Shown here piece by piece: positions 21,386 to 30,570 of a stretch of 64,000 nucleotides of DNA (positions are counted from its first letter, which is position 1; each line of letters opens with the position of its first letter). Under the pieces are notes generated by a model. The model ran no database searches and was not told the origin of the DNA. It worked only from the letters and a program-made list of their open reading frames with translations. The stretch covers positions 56,307-120,306 of the forward strand of contig FN648605.1 in NCBI GenBank assembly GCA_000310025.1, in the 5' to 3' direction. The DNA is from Ectocarpus siliculosus. Its lineage: Eukaryota; Sar; Phaeophyceae; Ectocarpales; Ectocarpaceae. A program made the translations under genes and the position numbers.

Positions 21386-23401
21386 TTATTGAGCAGTCAG
21401 CGGTGGGAGTCTGGTGGCAAGATCCATTCCACGCCTTAGCTCTCTGCGATTGAGCTCTTCCCAATCTCCGTCGCTGAACTCCACCCTCCAACACGGATCA
21501 TAGAAGTCACAGACCTTTCCTCTGCTGAGCACAATGTTGTTCTCTTGATCCATGAGTTCCCGTCCAACCATGGTTCCACGGGGAAATTCCGCGAGAGCTT
21601 CGGCCCGTGTTGCTACTTCGCGCTCTCCTCGTGACGGTGGTCCCTGGGGTCTCGGTGGTATATTTACCCCGTGAAAGTCTTCCCACAGGGCATGAAAAAC
21701 ATCAAGTTGCAAAGGCGAGAAACTGTCCCTGGCAGTGTCTTCGGTGATCCACGGGGAGGTGGTGCCATCCTGGTACTTCCCCCTATACTCCCATGCCAAT
21801 GCGGACGCTATTCCTCCAGCGCCCTGGACCACCCGTCTATTCACCAAAGTGTACAGAGGTACCGCGACGACTGAGTCTTCCGCTAATCCTAAATCCGGCG
21901 ACCATACAAAATGACCAAACTCATCTTCGAATGGATGTCTGATGTCTGGTGGTCGCAAATGAAACGGCTTGAAGTTCGTGGCTGCCACCGTCCTCTGGCG
22001 AATTTGACGCCCATGCAGTCTTACAGTGAAGCTCAACCCCTCTCGCACGACGTGCACGACTTGCCACGGTCCTGTGAAGTGGTCATGGGCAAGTTTAGAG
22101 TGGACGCCATCCCTGTAGAGTGTACTGGCGCTCTCTTTGACCAATACCTTGTCGCCCACCTTAGCCTTGGTGCCTGGTGATGCACGTTTTATCTTCGCGT
22201 TCTGGAGTTCTCGGTGTCTATTCCGATTTTCCTGTCTCACTTTTAGCACTTGCATCACTTCCACAGTCTTCCTTCTCGTTTCCTCCACCGTCCTTTCCAA
22301 CGGCAATGCTGGGCCCGAGTTGTCTAGTGATGGCGACATGTGATCAAATGATGTCCTTGGCGCCCGTCCAAAAAGCAGTTGATGCGCTGACTCTTTATTT
22401 GGAAGACTTTCATCCGGCGTCGTACGATGGTCCCAAGCGACCACTGCCACATACTCATCCCACCTGTTCGGCCATGCCTGGCAGAGCTCCGAGAATATCT
22501 CCTTGTTCTGATGTCCCCGTTTCAAGAAGAAGCATCCCTGTCTTCTCAAAAAGGCACCGACCGTGGGTGTCGACGGTGCAGTTCTCTCCACATTCTTCTT
22601 CCACTGAGATAGTTTAGCTGTCAAATTGGGATCCCCGCTCTTCTTGACTGCTACCACAAACACTCTTCGTTTTGTTGTGGGTATCCCGACTGCTGTCGCT
22701 GACAAAGACGCGGTTGCCGTTTCACAGCCCACCAGGTGCAGTTCTGGTTGAAGAATGTTCTTCCATCTCTCTGACCCTGCAAAGCCTACTGGACTCTCCA
22801 TTACCAAGATCTGGATTGGGGACGACACGAAAATCTGCACAATGTTGTCTGCAAGTCGCCTTGTCCTCGCTCCTTCGTCTTGACCATCCTCAATGGCGCA
22901 CGCATTGCCAATGAGAATTTCGGGTTTGTTCTCGAGGATCGTTTGGCGTGTGGCGGGTTCTAAAGGCTGACGAATCAATGTTGCATCACCGGCTCCTCCG
23001 TTGACTCTGATGCATTCCATGGTCTTCCTATCCGAGTCAATCACACATTTTACGTCCAGCATACCTTCAACGGCTTGTAATGCTCCACCTGCTCCTCGAC
23101 CGAGAACAGCCGCCCTTGTCTGTCTTGGTGTAAAGAGGCCTTGTGCTCGTTGATACGCCACTACGTACTCCTCGTCCCTCGGTGTCAGCGCATCAGGTGT
23201 GATCTGCAATGCATAGAACACACTGAGATTCTCCACTTCTCTGTCATCGACCTCTGTTGGCCCCAGGTCAGCTAAGCAGATTCCATCGAGTTTGATGTCT
23301 TCCTTGTGGAGAGTGGCTAACCTTGGCTGTGAGTCACTTTTCTCCTCTTCTTCCACCAGTTGTGATTGTGCCATCCTTTGGAGAGGAACCCCTTCCAACA
23401 C
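21386..23401 (-). CDS. Gypsy pol C-terminal part: C5-methyltransferase-like domain plus integrase C-terminus
   Basis: Counted from 23401, residues about 97-297 show cytosine-C5 methyltransferase landmarks in order. Motif I is like VLGRGAGGALQAVEG, followed by a CVIDSD acidic step, GDATLI, motif IV-like ILIGNACAIED (the catalytic-position Cys is kept, the usual Pro is Ala), motif VI-like LVMESPVGF, and motif VIII-like VGIPTTKRRVFVVAV. Residues about 300-470 look like the C-terminal half of a Gypsy integrase: WPNRWDEYVAVVAWDHRT, LLFGRAPR, and a GPY/F-like HFTGPWQVV. I see no HHCC finger and no DD35E core. The last 100 residues (CWRVEFSDGDWEELNRREL) resemble Tudor/chromo-like tails. It is joined in frame to the RT ORF through a TGA at 23423-23425. 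Likely an in-frame fusion or internal deletion that removed the methyltransferase end and integrase core. Whether either activity remains is doubtful. Confidence 0.75.
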   Translation of the reverse strand: MLEGVPLQRMAQSQLVEEEEKSDSQPRLATLHKEDIKLDGICLADLGPTEVDDREVENLSVFYALQITPDALTPRDEEYVVAYQRAQGLFTPRQTRAAVLGRGAGGALQAVEGMLDVKCVIDSDRKTMECIRVNGGAGDATLIRQPLEPATRQTILENKPEILIGNACAIEDGQDEGARTRRLADNIVQIFVSSPIQILVMESPVGFAGSERWKNILQPELHLVGCETATASLSATAVGIPTTKRRVFVVAVKKSGDPNLTAKLSQWKKNVERTAPSTPTVGAFLRRQGCFFLKRGHQNKEIFSELCQAWPNRWDEYVAVVAWDHRTTPDESLPNKESAHQLLFGRAPRTSFDHMSPSLDNSGPALPLERTVEETRRKTVEVMQVLKVRQENRNRHRELQNAKIKRASPGTKAKVGDKVLVKESASTLYRDGVHSKLAHDHFTGPWQVVHVVREGLSFTVRLHGRQIRQRTVAATNFKPFHLRPPDIRHPFEDEFGHFVWSPDLGLAEDSVVAVPLYTLVNRRVVQGAGGIASALAWEYRGKYQDGTTSPWITEDTARDSFSPLQLDVFHALWEDFHGVNIPPRPQGPPSRGEREVATRAEALAEFPRGTMVGRELMDQENNIVLSRGKVCDFYDPCWRVEFSDGDWEELNRRELRRGMDLATRLPPLTAQ

Positions 23402-23422
23402 TGGTCCCGCCGGCCCGCTCCC

Positions 23423-25999
23423 TCATACTTCGCCAGCTCCATCACCCGGCAATGTGGTGTCGACATCGGGTTCGGCAGAACCTTTCCGCCGGAGTCTAGA
23501 AAGAGCGTCTGGAACGACATGGTCTGTTCCCCTTCTCCACTTCAAGACCATATCATACGCCATCATCTTTAGCGCCCAACGGTGCATCTTTGACGATAGG
23601 CTGAAGAGCCACATCAAGGCTGCACAGTCCGTGATGAGAGTGAACTGACGGTGCTGAAGGAAAATCTTGAAATGGTTTAGTGCATACAACACTCCCAGAA
23701 CCTCCCGATCGTTTGACGACAGTTTTTCCTCCGACCTGGACAGCCTCTTACTGGCGTACCCGACCGGCGCCTCTCTGTTCTCCACCTGCTGTGTCAGGAC
23801 TGACCCTGCCGCGATCAAGCTGGCATCCGTATGTAGCGTGAAGGGTTCCAGCCAATTAGGTAGTACCAGCACTGGGTATGCGGTCAGTTTCTCCACGATT
23901 TTCATATACGCCTCCATTTGTGGAGGTCCCATGACGACTCGTTTGTGACGGGCTCGTTTAGAACTAAATTCCTTGTTCCTCAGGATGTCCGATAGTGGAG
24001 CGGCGATGGCGCTGAAGTTGGGTACGAATCCCCTCAAGTAGTTGGCAAGTCCAAGGAAGGACCTCAACTCTCCCACCGTCGACGGCATTTCCATTCCTTG
24101 CACGGCTGTTACTTTCGATGGTGCTGGTCGAGTTCCATCCCTTCCGACCATGACTCCTAAGAACTCGAGCTCTGGCAATAGAAATTCGCTTTTCACGAAG
24201 TGACCTGTGTACCCTTTTCGTTTCAGGATAGTGAGGACCTTCTCCAGCAGTACAAAATGTTCTTCCAACGTCTTTGTGTGGAGTGCGATGTCATCCAGCC
24301 ATTTCTCCAAGCCCTTGCCCAATAACTCTCGCAGATCATCACCCAACGTGGCTGAGAAGACGGCGGGAATTGTGGTGATACCAAAGGCGCATCGATTTGA
24401 CTCGAGTAGACGTCCCGTGGGGTCCCTGAAGGCCGTCTTATGTTTGTCCGTCTCCTCAAGTTCCAGTTGATGATATGCTTGTGCCAAGTCGAGAGATGAG
24501 AAGAACTTACTCCCTTTCATCCGATCGAGCATGCCCGTAATGTCGCCAAGCCCACCACTATCCTTCTTGATGAGCTTGTTGAGAGCTCTGTAGTCTATAC
24601 AGATGCGGTATGTGCCGTCGGATTTAGGCACCGGCACAATCCGTGAGCACCACGAAGAGGTGGATAGCCTGAAGGTTCCCGCTGCCAGTCCCTGATTGAG
24701 CTGTTTCATCAAGATATCAGCCATAGGAGGACTCCACCTCTGAGCTTTGCAGGCGATTGGGGTGACGTTTTCGTCTATGAGTGGCAGTCCCACCTTCCGT
24801 CCATGTTTAATCTTGACGACCTTCGTGTTCTTCGGGAAAAGGCTCCTAAACTTGTAGAGCAACGCTAATAGTCTCGCTCGCGTCGTCGGGCTCGTCTGGC
24901 CTGTCTTGGCCGTGCTTACGTCCACCGACTGCTCCTCATGCCTCTGGCTCTGTTCCAAGGTCTGTCGTGTGCCCATTAAGTCGGGTGTTGCTTTCCCCGG
25001 CAGTGGTTCTTTGAGGAGTAGCATTCTTTCGACATCACCACAGTTAACCACTATTGCCCGCGCGACTTGAGTTGACTCCGTAATGGTCTCATAAGAGGTT
25101 GTTTTGTTAACCACTTTGATCTTCATCCTGACACTCGGGTCCCACCACTGAACACCTTTCGCGACTCCAAGTACTCCTCCCTGTTCCATATCGAAGGGTG
25201 CCACCGGAAAAACCAACACCAGAGTTTTGGTAAACGGTATTGGACCTTTGACCCGTGCATCCACCTCAACACTCACGCTGCCAGGTACGCTGGTCTCTTT
25301 GTCCACATAGATGGGCCATGTCAATGTCCCATCATCCTCCCACGCTGTGGACCCTAATTCCAGAGCCTCCATTGCCAGCACTTCCGACGGTGGTGACAGT
25401 CGAACGTCTTCCTCTGCATGATCTTCCACCATGTAGAACGCTTGAGTTGGTTCGTTCTCCTCGTTGGGTCTCCGACATAGTTCCTGGGGTCTCTTAGCTT
25501 TCACTCTCGAAGGCTCCATGTACGGCAGCAGTGGTGTTCGATCAGATGTGGGTGATGGTCGAAACCACCCAGACCCCGAGCCTCCAAAGTCTAGCGTGCT
25601 GTTGTATTGACGCATGAACGCAGTGCCTAGAATGAGACCTACAGGAAGTCCCTCCACGACTCTGACTCTCACACCGAAAATCTCATTTATCAAGGGAAAG
25701 ACTAAGAACAGCACACATGTCCCTCGAATGGTCATCGGAGCTACTCCACTGTCACTCGGATTAGCTGCTCGTAGTCGGCCCCTTCCCTTCGTTGACACCA
25801 TGTTCTTTCCTCCATACTGGTTTCTTTCCACTCCTTGGATGAACTTCCAAGACGCGTAGTTGCCTCCTCCCGCACCCGAGTCCACCAGCACTTCCACTGC
25901 CTGAGTCTTTTGTCTTGTTTGCTTATTCCATAGACTCGCTTTGACCCATGCTTGCTGGGACCCTCGAGGCGGCGGAGCTGTCTTGTTTGTGGGAGTCAC
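23423..25999 (-). CDS. Gypsy protease, reverse transcriptase and RNase H
   Basis: 858 codons. A retropepsin-like site, EVLVDSGAGGGN, lies near residue 40, with GLILGTAFM further on as the second half of the fold. The RT follows: YRICIDYRALNKLI, FFSSLDLAQAYHQLEL, RCAFGITTIPAVF, the catalytic WLDDIALH (usually YLDDI; both Asp kept) and LEFLGVMV. The RNase H-like block has FTLHTDASLIAAGSVL, SNDREVLGVLYAL and LITDCAALMW, and ends with the connection motif VVPDALSRL. All are Ty3/Gypsy signatures. The frame stops at a TGA and resumes in the same frame for the methyltransferase/integrase part, so readthrough or a nonsense mutation must be considered. Confidence 0.92.
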   Translation of the reverse strand: MTPTNKTAPPPRGSQQAWVKASLWNKQTRQKTQAVEVLVDSGAGGGNYASWKFIQGVERNQYGGKNMVSTKGRGRLRAANPSDSGVAPMTIRGTCVLFLVFPLINEIFGVRVRVVEGLPVGLILGTAFMRQYNSTLDFGGSGSGWFRPSPTSDRTPLLPYMEPSRVKAKRPQELCRRPNEENEPTQAFYMVEDHAEEDVRLSPPSEVLAMEALELGSTAWEDDGTLTWPIYVDKETSVPGSVSVEVDARVKGPIPFTKTLVLVFPVAPFDMEQGGVLGVAKGVQWWDPSVRMKIKVVNKTTSYETITESTQVARAIVVNCGDVERMLLLKEPLPGKATPDLMGTRQTLEQSQRHEEQSVDVSTAKTGQTSPTTRARLLALLYKFRSLFPKNTKVVKIKHGRKVGLPLIDENVTPIACKAQRWSPPMADILMKQLNQGLAAGTFRLSTSSWCSRIVPVPKSDGTYRICIDYRALNKLIKKDSGGLGDITGMLDRMKGSKFFSSLDLAQAYHQLELEETDKHKTAFRDPTGRLLESNRCAFGITTIPAVFSATLGDDLRELLGKGLEKWLDDIALHTKTLEEHFVLLEKVLTILKRKGYTGHFVKSEFLLPELEFLGVMVGRDGTRPAPSKVTAVQGMEMPSTVGELRSFLGLANYLRGFVPNFSAIAAPLSDILRNKEFSSKRARHKRVVMGPPQMEAYMKIVEKLTAYPVLVLPNWLEPFTLHTDASLIAAGSVLTQQVENREAPVGYASKRLSRSEEKLSSNDREVLGVLYALNHFKIFLQHRQFTLITDCAALMWLFSLSSKMHRWALKMMAYDMVLKWRRGTDHVVPDALSRLRRKGSAEPDVDTTLPGDGAGEV

Positions 26000-26095
26000 A
26001 GCGGCAACTTCATTGTCCAGGGCGCTGTCGCCGGACTCCCGCGTTGGATGCCTATCCTGTGTGTTCCCCAGGAGTCTTGCTCCTAGGGCGCACCC

Positions 26096-28697
26096 TCAGT
26101 GAGACGCTGAGTGCTCTCCCTCCTCGTCTTCAAAGTCCATCTCCTCTTGCAGCGCCTCCCTCACATCACCCCTTGTCTCCTCGTCGTCGCGCGAGAGTTG
26201 TTCCAAAGTGATCATAGCGAGATGTACTTTCGCTGAGACCCTCTCCTTGTAGGGGTAGATTCCAAAGGGTACTTTTTCATGACTGTAGTTGCAAAATAAT
26301 TGTTCAACCATGTGAGGACAAGATGCTCCTCGGGCGTGGAAGAAGCAAGTCTTTGAGCGCATGATATACCTCTTAATGTTCTCTGCGGAGTCCTCTGGCT
26401 TCGGTGCATCCTCCGGGAGGTTCCACTGGAAGGTCCTGCGTTCTTTCTGTTTCCCCTTGTCTGAGGTCACTCCCGGGGAGAAAGTGCGGGACTGTGACGT
26501 TTGAATGTCTGTGGGGTCTCCCATCCGTCTCCCTCTCTTTTATAGCCTCCCTGGTTGCCTCGTTGCCTTGGTCCGGCCGAGTGGTCTTCCATGGCCGTGA
26601 TGTGCTCCTCGTCATGGAGATTACCCTTAGCCGTAGGTTCCTCCACCATGCACAAGGCCGACTGATTAGCCTCGCCCTTCCATGTCTCCGGGTATTGACG
26701 AGTTTGCAAAGGCAATTTGTTGGATGCCAATGCATTCATCTTAGCCGATGCCGGAGACGTCGGTGTTTTGTAACGTCCGGCATCGTGGGCTAAGGTGTTG
26801 GAGAACTTTGTGAATATCTCCTTGGTGAGTGCTCCTCTCCTGGCCATGTAAGGCGAGCCCAGCTCGTGTCGAATGGTTGGCATGTTGTCGAGCTGCTGTC
26901 GGTACCGTTCTCTGATCGTGAGCAATTGAGCCTCGCGTGGCATCCTGTCTCCCCATTGAGGAAAGCACAACTGCAACGCTTTCTCCTCCAAGATCTGAAG
27001 ATCACGCATAGAGAGTAAGTAGCTGCCAGAAGTAACCTTCTTCTGTAGCGTACGGGGCCTCCGGGTCAAGGTTTGAGGCTCGGAAATACTGCACCATTCG
27101 CACTTGCGCCGCCAACCACGACTCGTTGAGTCCCAGCACTATACCGTTGAATGCTGCGATGGCTGTACGACGCGTAGCATGTTTCCGTGCTTCTTCTTCT
27201 GTCATGAGCCTCAGGAGACCCAGCGCCGTCACCTCATGTTGAGGTACATACCGTTTTCCACCCCTCACATCGTGGACTAGCATTTCTTGGCCCCGCGATG
27301 CATGGTACTCTGTGACGACTGCCATTTCCTGTGGCAGCAACCCAAGGAGAATTTCCACTCGCGCCGGAGTGAAATCATCGGGCTCGGGGTGAACCACCTG
27401 ATGTCCCGAAGCTGGATGAGTAGCCATGCGACCAGGCGGAAACTTGGCTACCGCACCGGACTCCATGGCGTACGCCTTTGTGACGACGTCTTGGAAGACC
27501 AGCGGATCATTTCGAGCCTTCAAAATGGGTGTGTCCTTCGTGTTGATCTGCAACGGGGGTCCTTCCAAACCTGCTTCTCCCGTACCTTGGACGATGCGTT
27601 TCTTGATACCTTCCCACACTTGGCGACGCTGTTTAGGATCCGCCATGTTGACCGCATACACCGAGGAGAAGGGTGACGGCCCATAGTATCCTCCGTTGTA
27701 TCCATATCCGTGAGGCGCCGACCCCACACCTCCCCCTCCTCCATGTTGTAGAGGCGAGAAGCCATGACATGGACCCCCGGAATGCGGCTGTCCCCCCCCT
27801 CCGTGGTTGGGGAATGGCTGAGGTTGTTGATGAAACCTTCCCTGCGACGGGAAGTCCCCCCCACTATAGGGCATGTGGACGTGTCCTCCGTCAACGTTCG
27901 CATGGGACGGAAACTGTCCGTGGGACGGTGCCAGCTGATGAGGAACGCCCCATGAATGGGGGAATCCTCCTTGGTGCTGAAGAGGTCCTCCCGCCTGTGG
28001 GTAGGGTGCTGGAAATCCGCCCTGATGATGGGATGGTCCTCCCGGTTGCGGAGGTGTCGGCAGAAGTGGCTCTCCTGGCTGATGAAGATATTGAGGTGGT
28101 TGTCTTCCATAATTCTGAGGAAACTGTCCTCCTTGTTGTTGGAGTTGCGAAGACGGAGGTCCTCCCGGGGGAGGAGGCGGTCCTCCCTGAGGCAAAGGAG
28201 GTGGTCCTCCCTGCTGTTGAGATTGCTGAGGAGGCGGTCCTCCAGGCGGCGGAAGAGGCGGTCCTCCCTGCTGTTGAGGTTGCTGAGGAGGCGGTCCTCC
28301 AGGCGGTAGAGGAAGCTGTCCTCCCGGCTGTTGAAGTTGCTGAGAAGGCGGTCCTCCAGGCGGCGGAGGGGGCGGCCCTCCCGGCAGTGGAAGGGGCGGG
28401 CCCTCCCTGCTGGTGGAGTTGCTGAGGAGGCGGTCCTCCAGGCGGCGGAAGGGGCGGCCCTCCCGACAGTGGAAGGGGCTGCCCTCCCTGCTGGTGGAGT
28501 TGCTGAGGGGGCGGTCCTCCAGGCGGCGGGGGGGGCGGCCCTCCCGGCATGGGAAGGGGTGGCCCTCCCTGCTGTTGGAGTTGCTGAGGAGGCGGTCCCC
28601 TAGGCGGCGGAGGGGGCGGCCCTCCCTGCGGGTACTGCGGCTGGTTGTTCATGTTGTCTGTGCCATTGAGAGGTGAACAGTAATCACAAATCATCAC
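26096..28697 (-). CDS. Gypsy gag region, broken into several frames
   Basis: Starts near 28697 (or the Met at 28652, MNNQPQYPQGG). The N-terminal third is Pro/Gln/Gly repeats. The frame then passes to the one ending at 27002, which holds a capsid-like segment (QRRQVWEGIKKRIVQ, VEILLGLLPQEMAVVTEYHA, LNESWLAAQVRMVQYF). A further frame covers about 27050-26467 (LQILEEKALQLCFPQWGDRM). The last, 26524-26096, has a Cys/His cluster (CFFHARGASCPHMVEQLFC and NYSH), a CCCH-like arrangement in place of the usual CCHC knuckle. Three frame changes mean indels or introns. Gag function is inferred from position 5' of pol and from composition. Confidence 0.6.
28130..28640 (-). repeat. Coding minisatellite in gag (Pro/Gln/Gly-rich)
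   Basis: About seven units of roughly 75 bp encode GGPPPPPPGGPPPQQL-type blocks separated by QQGG. The unit is close to a codon multiple, but open frames switch inside the array near 28195-28100, so at least one length change was not in frame. Confidence 0.8.
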
Positions 28698-29492
28698 TCC
28701 GCAGCATCGCTGGTGTTGGCATTAAACCTTGAGACGTTGAGAATGAGTGATAGACCTGTGGCACGATCTCCCTAATACAGTCTTTGGCGTTCATTATCGC
28801 CTCAAGGTCATATCCATCGCAGAAAGACGGTGCTTGGCATGATTCATTGTGCATTCTCTGGCATTATTGTAATCAACAACACGGCGACACGCGGTGATTG
28901 TGGTGACCACTAGCATTAAACCCGGGTACAAGGTCAGTGTGGACATGTACGTGTGCCTTGGGATATCACCGAAAACCTAAAGCTTGAAGGAAATCCCTTC
29001 AAGGTCATATCCATCGCAGAACCACGGTGCTTGGCACGATTCATTGTGCATTCTCTGGCATTATAAAGACCGTTGTAACTAACAACACGGCCCATACATG
29101 AACAACCATTCATTAGGCGTATGCATATTTTGCATTATATACATAAAAAAAAGAATGAACGTTGCAACCAACACATGACCAATGACTTCCACCATCCTAC
29201 ACAAGGCATCGGCGAACATCGTGTGTCGACGATCCTTCCCGGACATACGTTATTCCCATAACTTCCTCAAATACATGTCAGCACTGCCCTTGGTGGTTTA
29301 CGTGTATGATACATTGGCGTTCCTAAGTGTGATAAGCACGGCCTCCGCAACAACTAGATAAACCCCATCTCTCAACATTGTGGACACTCTACAACATTCC
29401 CACACAGTCCAGTCCAACGTGTTTCATTTTTCCTCTTTGGCATCCACGCTGAAGACATACAGGCTTACTGCCTACTAGGATACCGTACTTGT
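28698..29492. other. No gene seen; about 85-bp direct repeat
   Basis: Upstream flank of the Gypsy element. A block including AAGGTCATATCCATCGCAGA, CGGTGCTTGGCA and ATTCATTGTGCATTCTCTGG lies at 28803-28870 and again at 29001-29062, 198 bp apart. It could be leader or LTR-like DNA, but no partner was found at the 3' end of the element. Confidence 0.5.
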
Positions 29493-29951
29493 TCATAGGT
29501 ACTCCTTGCACCGGCCCCGTAGAATATCCCCAACCACGCGGGCGGCATCCCTCTTGTCGAAGTATACTTGATAGGCATGTGGAGCCCACGACACCGACCG
29601 AGTTCTTTGTTTCTTCGAAGGCTGCCGGTCCCTGGGGTCGCTATACCCATATTTGCGTGACCTCGTGGAAGCTACGGAACCGTCAATAGCAATGTCAGTC
29701 ACACGAGGAGCCAAGTGTTTCCGCCCTCCTTTAAGAGCACTCAACAAAATCCTTCTGTCTTCATCCTCCTCAACCGTGTTCTCTATGCCCCCCCCCTCAT
29801 CGGAAGGTGCCAGCATCTTCGGATGTAGTGGCATATGGTTGAAGGTGATCGTAAAGGTCGTGGTGTCGTGCTGCGGGTTTCCGTCATAATTTTTGCGGAT
29901 CACCATGCCATCTACGGTCGTCATGGTGCGGGTGTCGGTGTTGGAAGCCAT
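29493..29951 (-). CDS. Hypothetical protein, 152 residues
   Basis: Not recognised. I chose the Met at 29951 (MASNTDTRTMTTVDGMVIRK). Upstream of it a pyrimidine-poor CTGTGTCAG could be an acceptor, and the frame also stays open to 30098. The protein is charged, with an acidic middle (ENTVEEDEDRRILLSALKGG) and a basic C-terminus (RDRQPSKKQRTRSVSWAP), ending in TGA. No membrane segment or known motif is visible. It could be one exon of a longer gene. Confidence 0.35.
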   Translation of the reverse strand: MASNTDTRTMTTVDGMVIRKNYDGNPQHDTTTFTITFNHMPLHPKMLAPSDEGGGIENTVEEDEDRRILLSALKGGRKHLAPRVTDIAIDGSVASTRSRKYGYSDPRDRQPSKKQRTRSVSWAPHAYQVYFDKRDAARVVGDILRGRCKEYL

Positions 29952-30039
29952 GTGTTTTTGCACCTGACACAGAAATAATGGATCGGCAGGGGAGTATGGG
30001 AACGACACAGACGTGGTACTGAGAATATGCCACCCATGT

Positions 30040-30570
30040 CCGAGACAAGTAATGGAAGATCGTAGTGCAGCACCCAGTGTAACGACGTAGCAGTACAATT
30101 TAGGTATACTTATTCATGTCGTCCTGGATAATAACAGTCGACTTGTAGCTCTCACTACTCACACTATTATGCAGTAGTCGACGTTTTTAGAATGTGCTAC
30201 ACAACACACTAATGTGCTGTCATCACGATCGATCCATCCCTTGTTCGGACATCTGCAGAATACGTCCCAAGAACCACGGATAATGACAGAAGGTGTTGAA
30301 ACGGCATCAGAGACACGGTTGGTTGAAGATACCGCGTTTGTGGAAAATTATGCCACTGGTGGTCGAGACAAGTCATAGAAGATCGTAGTGCAGCACCCAG
30401 TGTAACGACACAGCAGTAATATTCTATTTTTTTTCGTCCTCCTGGTCAATGACAGTCGACTTTTTAGCTCTTTCACTCTATTATGCAGTAGTAGCAGTCG
30501 ACCTGTTTAGAATATGCTACACAACACACTAAGGTGCTGTAATCACGATCGGTCCATCCCTTGTTCGGAC
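30040..30570. repeat. Tandem duplication, about 320 bp period
   Basis: Positions 30040-30250 recur at 30360-30570. Shared blocks are GAAGATCGTAGTGCAGCACC, TATGCAGTAGTCGAC-like sequence, GCTACACAACACACTAA and CGGTCCATCCCTTGTTCGGACAT-like sequence. A weaker third echo is near 30750. Non-coding; nature unknown. Confidence 0.75.

Larger units (their letters stand above)
21386..28697 (-). mobile_element. Ty3/Gypsy-type retrotransposon with a methyltransferase-like domain
   Basis: Minus-strand order is gag (28697-26096), protease-RT-RNase H (25999-23423), and a polyprotein end (23401-21386) with a cytosine methyltransferase-like domain, an integrase C-terminal part and a Tudor/chromo-like tail. 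RT followed by RNase H and then integrase is the Gypsy order. I searched both flanks by eye for long direct repeats and found no LTR pair. The element may be truncated, LTRs may be diverged, or I missed them. Gag changes frame several times and pol has one in-frame TGA, so this copy is probably not intact. Confidence 0.85.

Noticed and set aside
27673-28425. Plus-strand open frames of 250 and 117 codons over the Gypsy gag repeats
   Set aside because: Complement of the Pro/Gln minisatellite; open only because of the repeat.
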